A stretch of DNA of 64,000 bases from Stichopus chloronotus (GCA_021234535.1 CM037846.1:13222705-13286704); one strand, 5' to 3'; shown: positions 25,769-40,700, counted from the first letter of the stretch. The notes: a model not told the origin generated them from the letters alone. Translations and numbers: made by a program.

Positions 25769-28700
25769 CTGTAAGAAATGCAGAGGGCGAATATGTATCG
25801 CACGACCATTGAGGAGGAGGTGTAGGGGGGTGGGTCGGCACAAAACAGTGAAAATTGGGAGGGCGGACTCTCCTGGCTCACGGAGACAGTATCATTCCGT
25901 TGTTTACTATATTTTTCTAATACTTTATACTTCTTCTTCTTTGTTCAAAATATGAGAGTTGCACTTACAATTTGGTACTTTGAGAATTTGCCATATCATG
26001 CCAAGACTAATATAATACTTAAGAAAGAAATTTGCAATGACCAAACGTTAAATTTAGTTTTGCAAAGGTTTTTTCTCACGTTCCTTGTAAAGTTACAATG
26101 CAGCATGAAAAGGTCATTAAATGTTTTTTCTTTAATTCTCCTTTTACCCTCCCATTCTCTCTCCCCCTTGCAACGTTTCCTTCTTCCTCTCTGCTCACCT
26201 ATATTATCAGTTACGTTATCTTAATCGTCATGGCGATCATCTTTAACATGAAACGTCATGACTATCACAAGTTACCGTCATCATCATTACTACCACCATA
26301 ATCATCATCACAATCACCATCACCATCATCGTCGTCTTCATCATCATAATCACCACCACCATTACCATCACCATCATTACCACCCGCATCATCATCACCA
26401 TTATTACCATGATCGTCATCATCATCATCACCACTATCACCATCACCACCATTACTACCAGTATCATCGTCATCATCACCACCATCACAACCATCACCAT
26501 AATCACCTCCATCACGACTATCATTATCATCAACACCGCCATCATCGGCGTAGTCATCATCACATCATAACTATCATCACCATTATCATAGTCATTATCA
26601 TCACCACTACCATCATTGTCATCATCGGCATCGCTATCATCTAAGTCATCAACAACCTCTTCTTTTGACCTCCCCTTCACGACATACACAAGGACAAAAT
26701 CACTCTCGTTATTGAAGAGAGCGATTGGATATTTACTTAGTTACACTCACTTGGGAAGAAATGATACTAAGCAATGAACTCTTGTGTCTCAGTTTAGCAG
26801 GGAAATTCCCGGTCGAGTTTTCATCCTCTGTAAATACGTAATTCGTGTGATCTCCGAATTTGTTGATGATGAAGTTCAGTGTATCCAATAATTCCGCAAA
26901 TGGTGGCCTTTTGGCAGGATTTAGTTCCCAACACGCTAGCATCACGACGTAGCTGAATATTGAGGGCATTGACAAAGCAAACACATGTGAAACTTTCCAC
27001 GTTGGCTTAGTATTATACCATGATTGATCAGAAACCAAATAATATTCAGTTCCATTACGGGGTGACTGTAGCAGTACATTGAAATTAGTTTGGTTTTGTA
27101 ACAACTGTGCCTGGGTGCAATGGTTTAAACAATTAGTCATAAGACATGAGACTACATAACAAATACACGCTAACACACAATCCAGTAGTGTCATACTGCT
27201 ATATACTGCACATCACGGTTTATAAATTTGCTAAATCACTACTTCAACCAACCAAAAGCACCCATCTCCCCCCCCCCCCTCCCCCATCACCGATCCATGA
27301 TCTCTTTGACGTTTAAGTTAACTTTTACAGTAATCACCAGACTACCTCTATATGCTGACTGACTCACATCATATTCGGGCACTTCGGCGGCTGCGGTAAC
27401 CGGTAGTCGGTTTTCACCAATCTGTGAACCACCTCGTTTATACTCATGCCGTGGTATGGAGTCTGTCTTCCAAAAGTAAAAATTTCCCAAAGGACGACTC
27501 CGAATGACCATCTGAAGTGATTTTGGAAAAGACGAAAAGCGTAACAGCAGCCGTCAGTAAACTGTTGGCCTATAATTTAATAAACTCAATAATCTTAGCT
27601 AGACTAATTCGTACCGAATGTCATTCTAATCATTGCACTGGGTTGTATGGATCGTGAATCATGTTCTTATTCAAAGTTGCTTTACATGTTTTGATTCTTC
27701 AACGACTTAGTTTCATTTTTATGCTGTATCTGGTTCACTTGATCAAACTGACATTTGAAAATCAGGGGGTTTGATGACGTCACCATCTGTAGAAGTCGCT
27801 ATTGGCATTTTTGACTTGTCAGGTTTTCTTTAATTCAAGACACATATTGAGAATCAAACTTCCATAAAATTATATGAAACAAACTGTGTGAATCCTCGAA
27901 CTTACATGTCTGTTTTTAAAGTGCAGTACTTATTTTCGATTGACTCCGGACTGTACCATTTTAGAGGGCGCTTTTTGTTCCCGAATCTCGTGTACCCGCT
28001 TTGGTACAAGTCATCCGTCAGTCCAAAATCCGTGATCTTGACCGAGAGGTTTTCGCCCACTAGGATATTTCGGGCTGCGAGGTCTCCGTGAAAGAATCTG
28101 GTATTTGATACGTAGTTCTATCGTGGGGTAGAAGAGAGAAGTGAAAAATGAAGTAGTCTGTTAAGACGGCGAAATGTATGAACAATGTGTCAGGATGTTT
28201 ACCGATATAAACTACCCCCTGGTGGGTTTTGCTTTACTTAGAGGTTCAGCATTTGTTCACTAAAGTAAACAAACTAACGTTGATGAACTTAGTAGCAGAA
28301 TCGTTAAATTAATGAATATTCATGGTACTACATATATTGTATTTAGACATCAAATCCAGCCGTTTTTATAATAAAACCAAAGAGAGGAATAAATACTTAC
28401 CATTCCCTCGGCAATTTGTCTCGCTATCTGTAATTGGTTCAGAACGTCTAATTTGTAAATCGGGTCCATTAAAGCATTTTTTTCCTTAAAGAAGAGGGGC
28501 AATGAAAGAAATAGTTAAAAGGATACTTACACTTATCAGTCATTTACATTAACGCACCATTAATGATTGAAATTTCGAGCAAATAATATGAAAATTATTA
28601 CACAATAAACATTACATCATTATTGTACAATGTGTTAAAGGGTCTGATTGATTGATGTACATCAGTTTGTGAGGATATAGAACGGTGCAAACGTTCAAAA

Positions 28701-31700
28701 TTTTTAATTCTTGACCCTGACTTGTACTGGCTGTGGTTGTATGAATGGGGTAGGCCTGCTATAGTGTGAAAAGTGTCTGGTCATGAATTTTCTAAAACCA
28801 AACTGAGTCGTCACTCACTCATTAAGTGTTCCTTTGTGCTCGACACGTTGGGGATTCCTTAAGTTAGACCAATTGTCATTGGTTTCTGAAGGAAACTTGA
28901 CAGGTTTAGGAAAATTTAGTGAGTTTCATGAAACAGGCTCAATGAGCCTAACGTTTAACTATGAAGACTGAATACCGCGTAACTTACGTCGTAACATTTT
29001 TGCAAGAAGTGAAGCAGGTCTCCATAGGGCATGTATTCGGTGATGAGATAGTAAGGCTCACAGACTGTACAGCAACCGAGGACAGAGATGATGTTGTTGT
29101 GTTTACCCAGCTCTATCATCAACCGAATTTCGTTCTTAAAGTCATCAAGGATTCCATCCGAGGATGAACCTAAACCTAAAGGTCAAAGGTCGAAAGGAAG
29201 CTCAGTTTGAAACACTGTCGGGGGAAGTAGAACACTGATTTGGTGATGACGCCTGGCACTAAATATAGCATTGTTTCCAGAAATCAATGCCAGCCTATTC
29301 TAGGCATTTACTTACGAAAGATGACTTGAAGGGAAGTATTGGCTTTAAAATGCATCAACGTAACATAGAAAGAATATGCGATAGATTTATGATCATTGTT
29401 TAACCATCCAATCTCACCAATGAACATCTACAATAGCCTCATTCCAACAAAACACTAAGCATACGTACTATTGGTAGCCGAAAGAGCATACTTTGAATTG
29501 TTGACACTCGGAGTCAACGTCTTATCCTTGGAAAAAAAACTTCTTCCTGAGAGGAACTTCTTTCTTGAAAAGAAGGCAATGGTCGTGCATTATTTTGAAT
29601 AATTTTTCATTATTCTTTCCATTGGTATTTTTTCCCTGTAAAAAGCACAATATTTCCTTTAAAATAGTGTACAAGTCGCCAAACATACCTCGAGAATGTT
29701 GAGTTCGTTTCTGGTTGTGGATCAAGAGATTTGGGCCCTACCTACTAATTGTTGAAAACATCACTGTATTTTTTTCTACTTTTAATTACTTCATGATAAA
29801 GTCGTGGACAACAGCTTACCGCTGGTTTGGATCTTTTTTAATTACGGTGATCTCTTCCCTGTGAACATTTACTTAGAATACAATGTCACAAATAGGCTAC
29901 CGAGTCATGCCTTTCACCCGAGATAACAATATTACCACATCCTCCCCTCCCCTTCTGCCAAAGAAAACAAGTAATAAACTCAGGGGATCAGTGAAGATGA
30001 GCAATGGATGTCCTGTATTTATCTAAAGGAGATCACGTGACAAGAGTATACCCATCTGCGGTAACACCGGAGTAGACGAGAATATATAGAGAACTTCAGT
30101 CTGCGCATGACCTCACTTACCTGTCTTAGGTACTTTGATAGCTACGTCAGTCCAAGTGGTTGCTCCTGGTAACAGTGCCCTGCCCTTCTTTACGATACCG
30201 AACGCCCCGTTGCCAAGGACCTCTCCTTCTTCGATATGGCTGTAATCGAATATTTCTCTGTCCTTAAAAACATCCTCCACAAGATTCTGCTTTTCGTTCA
30301 CTGTAAGATACAAAATCTCCATAAACTTACAACTTTTTTTTTCTCTATCCTGTGACTCACGTCCATGGGAATTATATTCTTAACATGGACACTTGGCTAA
30401 GTTTGCTGAAGCACGACACGATTTGTGAAAGTTTGGAGGGTGGGGTGGACGAAACCCCGCGCAGATGACGAGTTTTTTGTTTTCTTTTCGTTACTCACAT
30501 CAAGTGACTGGTGGGTACACTCTACCTCCTCTGAAGTGCCTGAAAAAACTCAGCAAAAGTGTTCTGTCGAATAGCTTGTCTTTCAATTAGCGTACTAAAT
30601 TTTAATATATCTCAACGAAGCATTTTATCCATGCATTTTTCCCTTCTGTAAATCCGTACATACAGACGAAAAAAATAAGTCGACAAACAAGCGAAAAACG
30701 TTTGAAGAATAAAAAAAAAAAAAACTACTTCGGGGAAGTTTTATAGTAATTCAGACTACCGATTTAATTCACTTGCCTTCGTTGATAAAATACTTCTCTC
30801 GAAACGGATAGAAAGATTCAACGGGTGGCTCAATTGGTTTGCTTCTAAAGCACCTGTCTAATCTAATCGCTGCAACGATGACAGCTAAGATGATCACAAG
30901 TGCAAGGAAAGAACCACCTAAAATAATCCACAACAAGAAGCCGTTCAAAACATCTCCAGGACGTCCTGTTCCTGCAAAAAATAAATAAATAAGTAAAATA
31001 CGAAGCGTATGTTTTGCCCACTCGATCTCCGTTAAAGGGAAACGGTGCGTTTGTTTTACACAAAACATTTAGATTTTCGAAACCAATGTTTGTGGACGTA
31101 GAATGATAGATTATTCCAAATAAGGAAAGACAGTGACCTTCTTTTCGAGAAATAAGCTTCTCACAGATAGAAATTCAGTTATTTGTTGCTCGACACTAAT
31201 TTGTTCACCCAAACTTTTCAAAATCCAAATGACGCATCTTCCTTTACTCATCACATGGATAGTGTTTTGAGGAGATGAAGTTATGGTAGATGTTTATTGA
31301 TGAGACTGAATGGTTTAACAACGATTAAAAATATTTTCTTTTGTATGTCATGTTGATGTATTCTAAACGTTCTATTTCCCTTTAAGATATCAAAAGTGAT
31401 GTCAATGTTTCAGTCTCAAACATATGCTCAAGTCACAGTTATCCCAGTATTAAAATGTTTACGCGAACCATGGAGGTCTACATCGGATTTATAGGACTTT
31501 CATGTTCCTTTGACGACTTTTCGAAGCAAATAATTTAAGACGCGATGCGAATATAGCTAGAATTTCAGCTGATTTCCTTCAATAGAAAGCTATTTCCGAA
31601 ACCGACAATATTTCCTCCACATTAGACAGTCAGAGTTCCACCCTCTTACCCGACCACTGAACAAATAAACGTAGGACCTCCAATGGCGTGACGCATCAAG

Positions 31701-34700
31701 CAAAGCTCTTATCCAGGCAGCCAGCTTCTGATAGTTCTCAATCTGCCACATGGCCCACTGCAGCCCACCAGATATTGCTGGTCCACTTGATGCCATTTTA
31801 ATGTCAATAGCTGGGATTGTCAGTAAGTAGTATGATTTATTCAAGGAGAGGAAGTTCCTGCTGGGTGCAAAATCATTAATGTGACTGGGTCAGAAACGTT
31901 TGATCAAAAGAATGGCAGAGATGACTTCTACCATGGATGTAAGAAGTTATGGTTATCAGAAACATGATTTTGGATGACTGGTACAACATTGTTCGATAAT
32001 TTATGAGAGAGAGTGATAGTGGTACCAGACAAGGATGAAATAGCCAGCACTTCCTTACAGAAATTCGAGTCTCTGTGTTGATTTTTCCCGCTTCGATTCT
32101 GTGATCGTTGGTTTTAATAAGCACCGTCACTTGGGCTCCCTGATATCAGCAGGGTGAATCATGTCACCACTTTACCAGGTTAGGATGTTGATGGACTTCT
32201 GTTCACCTCTGACAAAGATTGTCATGGGAGATGGGTTCACTTTTGCATTTCAAACTCTTTTCAGCGGTTTTTGTCTGTTGTCGAATATATAGTCTGATTA
32301 TTGCCGCCTTCATGTCCAAGAAGTCTTCGTTGTAGTAGCGTGGGTTTGAGGGAGTTTTTTGTTGTTCTTGTTGTTGTTGAAATAGGTCCCAGTACGTGCT
32401 TAGCTGAAAAATTCTTTGAGACCCGAACCCGTAGCCCATGCACCCCATTCGAAGTCTTTGTGATGAAAACACAATATCACCAGATTTAGCGACCGAGGGG
32501 AAGCAGAAAGTTAACTCCTTTCCCATGAAATTAATTATAATCAATTATTATAATTCCCTGGAAGAATTAAAATAATTTTTCAGTAAAGCAGACACTGGGT
32601 CTCTTCCCCTTTCTTTAATACAAACCACGAACCTCTCATAGTTGAACCGTCAGTTTTTGTAGCAGTAGTACCGCCAGTTTTTGTGGCAGCCGTAGCTTTG
32701 AAAACAGTAGTGTCAACGGCATCCGTCAGATGAATTTCTTCTTCTGAAACAGAATTGAGTGATTTCGTCGGTTAAATATCGAATATTACGTGTCACACAC
32801 TTATCAGAAATTCTGAAAAATATCCAAATATTACTCAAGCGACATCTCTTTGAGCAACTGTATTTTGATGAAGATAAATTCTAGACAGGTATACACCTTA
32901 CTACCAAGCAGAGGTAAGTACAACCATGGAGCTATAACAGATCACAACTTAGGTTTGTGTTGGCAGTATATGGTTTGGAAAGGTTCACGTTTGATTTGGT
33001 GCGATATAAATTGCAAAAGCTTGTTTGGGTTTGCTTAAAATTGAGCAAGGTTGTTTTCATTGATTTAGAATGTCTGGGCTGGTTACTGGTTGTTTCGACG
33101 AATCGGTTTTGACCTGTTATGGTTTAGGTTTGGATCAGGAACATGGTGGGTAATTGTGGGGTTTAACTACATTTGACTGCCCAGACCTTAAACTGTATTA
33201 GTTCAGGTTTGCTCAGCAAGCATTACTCCTTGGATGTCTATGCATTAGCTTGATTTGTCAAGTCTGGTGTGACAATTGATTTATCCTTTAGGTCTCACTG
33301 GATTGGTTTTGTTTGCTCAAGCTCGATTTGTATGGTTTGTCCAGATTTGCTTTTTTCTTCTCTTTTCTTTTTTGCCCAAGTTTAGTTTTAATGAGCTTGA
33401 TTGGATTACTTTTGATTTGCTCTGCTGTGACCCCTAATTAGCTCATGTAGATAAATTTAGATTGCATGGGCAGGCTGGATTTACATTTTGGTTTTTTGGT
33501 TTGATCATGTTCGGTGTTTATTGATTCCATCTGTAATAGTTTGGTTTGCCCAGTATCAGCTTGAAATGATTTGGTGTGATTACTTTGATTACTGTGATTA
33601 CTTTGCAATTTGTACTATAGGATTTGGGCAGATTTGTTTGCTTAGGACGTAGCTGGTTACATTTGACTTCCTTCCTCTGAAGAAAAAAAATACTATTGAC
33701 AGATGTGTTCGCCTTGTGCAGTCATGTGAGCTGGAGTGTAAGATTATAGAGCAGGGTAAACGTAAATATGTTACAGGGCGATATATCGATTTGATACATT
33801 ATTCAAACTTTCTTCTCCAGAGTAAGACTTACACTAAGGGTTAATTCCCATCATGGAGACTATCTGGGACCTGACCCATCTGGGCTTCAACTGGGCAAGT
33901 GGTGTCTGAATGTACCACACGGGTCCCAGATGCGTGTTATGTGGGCTATATGGGCTACGTTCGCACTGACCATTTCACCCGTATGGGACTATATGGCCTT
34001 CGAACTCGATTTGCTCAAGCTCGATTTATGTTGGTAAACTGCCCATTTAGGTCTGGCCTGACCTGAGAAAAAAGACTGTAAAAACAATAAAAAAAAAGAA
34101 AACTGCCACCAAACTAGATTTGACATAAGAAGGGCAAATTAAATCACCTCACTTACCTAACAGATCATCAGGATTTACTCGGATTCGACTTGGATGACCT
34201 GATGCTGCTAGAGACGAAGGTTTGAAAGGGAGGACAGTAAGTGGTGTCACCTACGATAAGGGAAAGATTAGCAGACGAAAGAGTGAAACAGATTAGTGAT
34301 CTTAATAGAGGATGGGTAGTTGTATATTACTTGGGAATGATCTTTACCTCACAGTGAAGGACGTGAATATGCACAATCATGAATATGCAACAACCATAAA
34401 AATGTACATTCTGTGGCCCAAAGATGAGAAAACAGATCGTGAGGATTTGGTGAAGATTATACAGTCAATTCGTAACATTTCGAGTCATATCGTGGGTAGC
34501 GACAAAAGTAACACAATTCTATTGCTACTAAGATGACAGAGATGCGTTTCCAAACAGTAATTCTAATGATAATGTCGAGCAGATGCGTTTTCTTGTGGTC
34601 AGTTCCGTCAGAATGTAACTTTGACGAATGACCTTACGGTGAAGTTTATCAGAAAACACTGGAAATTCACATACACACACACATACCCGTTAAGGGCGCC

Positions 34701-37700
34701 TATTGGGGACATGGACGTTTCCTCAAGTAAACGATGATATCCCCACTTTGCACATGATGTCCCCACTTTACTGGTATGAGACTTCTATGTATCCCCAATT
34801 TACGCCCAAAACGGAATTGTGTGTGTAATTTTTTTCACACATTCACCCCTATACACAGGAATAAATCCATATAACAGGCAATTGGGGAAAACGTCAGATT
34901 GAGCTATAAACTTGAGGGCGCATATCTGAAACCTCAATTTGCATTATGTTAAAATATCCCCAGTTACAAGCCTAATTTCTCTTGTGTGTCCCCAATAGGC
35001 GCCATTTACAAACCCACACACACATACATATACACCCATCCACCTACACACACATACATACACGCACAACTTAAATAAAACAAACGAAAAACTTATCTAC
35101 ATAGAATATATCTTGAAGTTGGTTTTTCTCTCTCTAAAGGAATTGAGGGAAACTGAAACTTTCTCATTTTTTAAGCCTTCACATTTGTCTAAATTTCATT
35201 GGTGTCAAATTTCAAAGCTCAGGAAGAGCCTAATTTCAAAGAACAACAAATAGTTCTAGTGATATGCTTGCTTTAACGTGTCTTCTTCTTTTTGTCTTAG
35301 AGACAAGAGGAAATCTTTCTTTATCAGAAAAACAGCAATATCTAGATTTGCGAACAGAATATTGGCATAAGGTTTGAAGTGCCTATACAGCTGTACAGTG
35401 AAAAATTATCTTCACCAGAGCAAGAACACCTTCATTTGCCAGTGGAATATTCCTTTGCAGGTAAATATGATGTTTATTCGATACACCAAGATGGCATATA
35501 AAGAAAATAACTTTAATCATTGTTTGACCATTCAGTTTTCATCAACAAACATCTGTACAAGCTTCATCTTCCTCAAAAAATTATGTATGTTTACAGCAAC
35601 GGAAGATGCATCATTTGAACTTTGGAAAGTTTGGGTGTAAAAAAAATTGTTTTTGAACAACAAGTAACTGAATTTGTATCTGTGAGAAACTTATTTCTTG
35701 AAAAGAAAAGCCTCTGCTATGTCTTATTTTGAGTGATCTCTTATACTTTGTAAGCAAACGTCTGTTTTAAAAATATGATCGTATTCTGTGAGCCAAACGC
35801 CTTATTTCCATTTAAGAGTAGGATCAGACTTTAAGAATCTTCTCTTCATGGTAGAGATTTATTACTTATTTGGCCAGAAAAGAAAAACACTCAAAAACAG
35901 AAAAAAAAAAAGATTTATGTAATGATATACGGATATATAATATGATTTGCGGTACACTGCTAAGGCAATATTCGTTTGCTTATTTTCCCTCTATAGCTTT
36001 AGCTATAGCCGCTATATATATAAGCCAACATTCTGTCCCATTAACTTTGTGGAAAAATTATCTGAACAAATAGAGCAATGTAACCCCTTTTTCATCACTC
36101 CTGAAATAATGTTTTGGATTAATTCATAATTGTATTGTTATTTAAATTTCTTGCCGTCCAGAGAGAGGGAAAAAATGCAGAAAACTTTTGCGTCATCATG
36201 GCGTGTATGAATTACCCGGAACGTAGTACGGTAGCTCAAAGAATTCAAACTGTAGGAGGAGGGCAACAAAAATCAGAAGGGAATGACCTGCTACCTCACC
36301 AAACAGAGTCTTAACATTTTATCTTCTCCTAAAATTGTTCTTTATTCAACGGGAAAACGGATTAACGTTGCGTAGCTTATCGGCTAACTTGCCAGAAAAC
36401 ATGCACAATGTTTTGATCGACTTGCCTCAATTTCAAACACGTCCCCAGTTCGAATCACCATGAAGTTATGCTGAAAGAGATGATCTGGCGGTAGAGAGTC
36501 CTCCACATTCTGCCAAAATCAGAGCAGACATGATAAGACAGAATGAAAGTTTATTTTCCTTTTTTGCTGGTTACTCATAAATGGAAATAAAAAAATAAAT
36601 CAAAATAACGTTTTCGTGTTCTATTACCATGAATATAAAATTTTCAGATTTTCATCTACTAATGTTGGACACCTCTAAAGGACAAAATATCCATCGACTT
36701 ATCAAGCAATCTTTGCGAAAGGGTATTACACGAAAGAGAGAAAAGGAAAGATTTGTTAAAGTTCTGATGGGTTGAGCAAAAAGCTTTCAAAATGGGGAAA
36801 AACTTATAAGAGCTTAAAGGAACTTAATAGGAATGGGTACATATCGTATTCTACTCTAACACGTTCATCCAGTTTTGAAGGGCAGACGGGAAGTGTATTT
36901 TTGGGAGAACACCAAAAACATTTGTGAATAAAGAAGGATTGATCAAAAACAAACGAACAAACCATGTGCACGATGTATGATCCTCCACTGACCACTGTTA
37001 TCCTATAGAAAGTTATCATTCCATTAACGGATAGAGGTGCCTTCCATTCGATGGTAATATTCCACTCTAGCTCTCCGTTGGATGTTTCTTGTACCGTCCC
37101 GGAAGTGACCGTCAAATTGACGGGAGAACTGCTGACAGCTGGTGTCACTTTGAAGAGACCAACACGATATCAAAATAGAAATGAAGAAAACGAAACGAGT
37201 GTTGAACATCACCTGTTAACAAACTTGTTTGCGGAACGTTGACCCTCATCATTTCATGAGACGAGCCTTGCTATAATGCGTAGAACTTATTTGGAAGTAT
37301 TTGACATCTGGTTCCACTCCCCCCCCCCCCCATCCCCACACGTAAAATGCGCAGGCGGGGAATTCTATGTCCCCCCTGTGTCCCCTTTCATCCCCCCTTT
37401 GTCCCCAAACGTAAAGGTCCTCTCACCCATTACAGGAAAGGCTTTCAATTTTCAATGAGAAAGTGAGCAGTCTGTTCTAGAAATCAGGAATATAGGCATA
37501 GATAGATAAATAGATAGATAGATAGATAGACAAATAGATAGATAGACAGACAGATAGATAGATAGACAGATAGACAGATAGATATACTTTATTAACTTCC
37601 AACGAGGGAAAGTACATGCTTGTAGATAAAACGATAAGAATGATAAGAGGAAAGAGCACTAAGACGCATATAAAATACACACACATAAAAACTAAAGTAC

Positions 37701-40700
37701 TAAAACAATGAGTAAGCCAAAGTATGGAAAAGGACAAAAATGACAAACATGGACAAATGCTCACAGCAAAAGAGTAAAACATATGGCGAGTGAGGGGCAA
37801 GCAATGGGCACAGGTGATTAACGTGTAAAATTTAACTTAAAAATTCTAATAGCCTGGCCCAAAAATGAGGAGGGATAACGGTTTGTGTGTGTTCTTGGAG
37901 GTCTCATTCTACCACTTCATGAAATAATCAAATCACTAAACTTACTGAACATGGGGTGGGTATTATCTTTCAATACTGAAATTAACTTTCTGTGTACCCG
38001 ATTTTCATACACGGTGTCCACTGTAGGGAGAGACACACCGACAACCCGACTAGCTCTCTTGACGAAGTTGTCAATGATCAACTTTGCTGATTTGGTTGCA
38101 TTGCCACTCCACGATATGATAGAGTATGACCAAACACTACCGATAATGGAATTATAGAAAAGTGACAAGATGTCCTGATTAACGTTGAAAGAGCGTAATT
38201 TACGTAAACAATACATTCTAGGTTTCAACCGTTTTGATACGTAATCAACATGTGCATCCCATCTTAGTTGATGGTCGAACATTACACCAAGGTATTTGTA
38301 CTGATTCACCCTTTCCACCATTTTATGGTGACGATGGTGACAAAAATGCAATATTCCTGGAGCGGTCTACAAGCCTTGTCGCCACAAACGCAGCGCCACT
38401 AGAGTTGATCAGGAACGTATCTGAAACTGACACGTACAGCTGACATATAACCTGGCGTTACCGGTATTGTTATCAATCTGTAAACATCACCAAGGGAGTC
38501 TACCGAAACATTAGTGAAGGGATAAATAACGAATAAATACGGGACATCTACCGGATGAAACTATACCATGTACCTAAATATCCCCTGTCTTACTTTACCG
38601 GATAGACTTAACGTACTCCACTGTACGACTTTCCTTTTGTCATCCGGTATAGCAAAATGAGTGGTCCGTGCGAGATATCAGCAATGTGTTCATCAGCAAG
38701 TACCTATTGCAGCTAGTATGTCCATGATACTCGACTTCATAATAATCAATCCGTTGAAGTGATTGTGTGTGTGTAATGAAAAACCACTGGGAGGATAAGA
38801 TTATGTTTTATATATTTTTTTTTATTTTTAAATGTATGGGCGACGTTGTTCATGGACAGAATACGGTACGTCTTCTTGTGAACGAAAATGACAGTAACTT
38901 ATTTTGAATACCAATGGGAATGGCATAGAACATTAAAAGAAAGAAATCACATTTGAAAATTAACGGTTCTCACTACAAGCGTCCCCACAATGAATAAAGG
39001 CCTATAGCAGCACGAGTCTCACTGGGGTATCAAAAACATACTACGCAAGTCGTTGCTCCCTAGTTTATCGGGAATTGTAGTACTGATGAAACTAAGCACT
39101 GTGTTTAAAAATAACCTACACACTGATCACATTGTTATGACGTCACTGATCAGTTGTGTTGACTACTTAAATATTCGTTACTAGTATACTCCCCTTTGGT
39201 CTGAAAGACACACCAGATTTGATTTGAATGAAAACTGTCTGCCACTACATTATATTTTATCATATTCTACACGTTTTTTTGTCTTTATGTTGGAAAAATT
39301 TGAAATCATATGGCAGAATGTACCACCAGAAACCTATTTATTTCCCCAAATTGTATGGGTAACTTGTCGGATTCTCTTCGGGGACATGCAACGCGTAGTT
39401 GCCTGACATCCAAATGTCAAACGCTATCCGTATGTCTAGCGGGTTTTGACGGATCTACAAATTACATTCCGTTTCTGATCCGTCGGACTAATCCGTCGGG
39501 CTAATCCATCAGTGTGTGACATGGCCGTCAGAGAAAGTTTATCCACGGTTAACAAACAAACAAACACACAAAAAACAATGACAGAGGTTGAAGGGGCTTC
39601 TTGCCTTCATGTGAATAGATGAACCTACACAGACAGAAGCCTTACCATAAGTTCGACAAAACTCTTCGTCATTCGTCGACAAATAACAATCTAAGATTCG
39701 GAGAAAAACAAAAAAAAAACTATATAAATAAAAGAAAAAATAATAATTAAAACGGTCCCAACAAGTACCGTAACGTGAATCATCCATCTAAGATATCATT
39801 CAATTAAACACGATGTTTCACATTTCGTTCCGAGATACTTGCCTTCATTTCGTAAAACATTTTCCAACACTCATATGTATTTGTTGTAATCATCTAGGAG
39901 CTGCTATGCACGCCAGTACATACGACTTACATTAAAGCAGTCGGCAAATATTTTCTATTGGAGGTCGGGGAATGCGGACAGTTAGAGAATCGAACTTTTT
40001 CTTATCCTTGGAATGATACTCCTAAAATATTCATTCACATGTATTATTAATGCTTCTTTGATAAGCCAATTGGCTGTCCCCATACTTACCCACACACCAC
40101 GTACACAGTTTACGTTTGGGATTCTTTTAATTGGAGTTGTCTAAATGTCTCTTCCATCGTGGGTAACTTAAGGCTCGCCAGATTATCTCTGTATAACTAT
40201 TAGTTTTTACTCCAATTTTCTATCCACGAGTTTTTTGCCTTTATTTAACTTACAGGACATTTCCTTCTTTTGAAGGCTTTTCATCAAAATATTATGTATA
40301 TGAATCAGCTGCCTTTTTCTGGGCTTGCAAACATGGTGAATGGGAAAAAACGAAGTACACTCAAACATTCCTCGACCTTGGCACACCTGCACCTACCACC
40401 AGCTCCCATGTCACCGCTGTAAACCATGGTCATTTACGATCCCTTGACTTTACCTGGAGTAAAGAACAGCTCATTACTTAGACAAGTGGCAAAAGCCGAA
40501 GCTAGGCCTCTCTCGAAAACACGAATTTGAAATCTGTATTGATAGCCGAAAGTGAGATTTCTTATTGTCACTGATGTTTCATTCTGAAACAAAATAAAAG
40601 AAAAATAAGAAGAAGATTAGGAGAAGTAAAAAAAAAAAGAAAAAATAGATGAAGGTGATTCATACAAAATCAATCTCGTAATAAAAATGCTGAAATGTTG

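Noticed and set aside
26243..26689. 148-aa and 128-aa frames on both strands
   Set aside because: Produced by the ATC/ACC triplet repeat in RTK intron 15. Low complexity, no splice or start context.
27287..27511. 74-aa minus frame starting MVIRSRPLGN
   Set aside because: Wrong frame over RTK exon 14; the real frame gives WSFGVVLWEIF.
28961..29167. 68-aa plus-strand frame
   Set aside because: Antisense shadow of RTK exon 11.
31590..32544. Minus frames of 84, 84 and 113 aa in RTK intron 8
   Set aside because: No known domain. The Gln run comes from a CAA repeat. Exons 8 and 9 join directly in phase.
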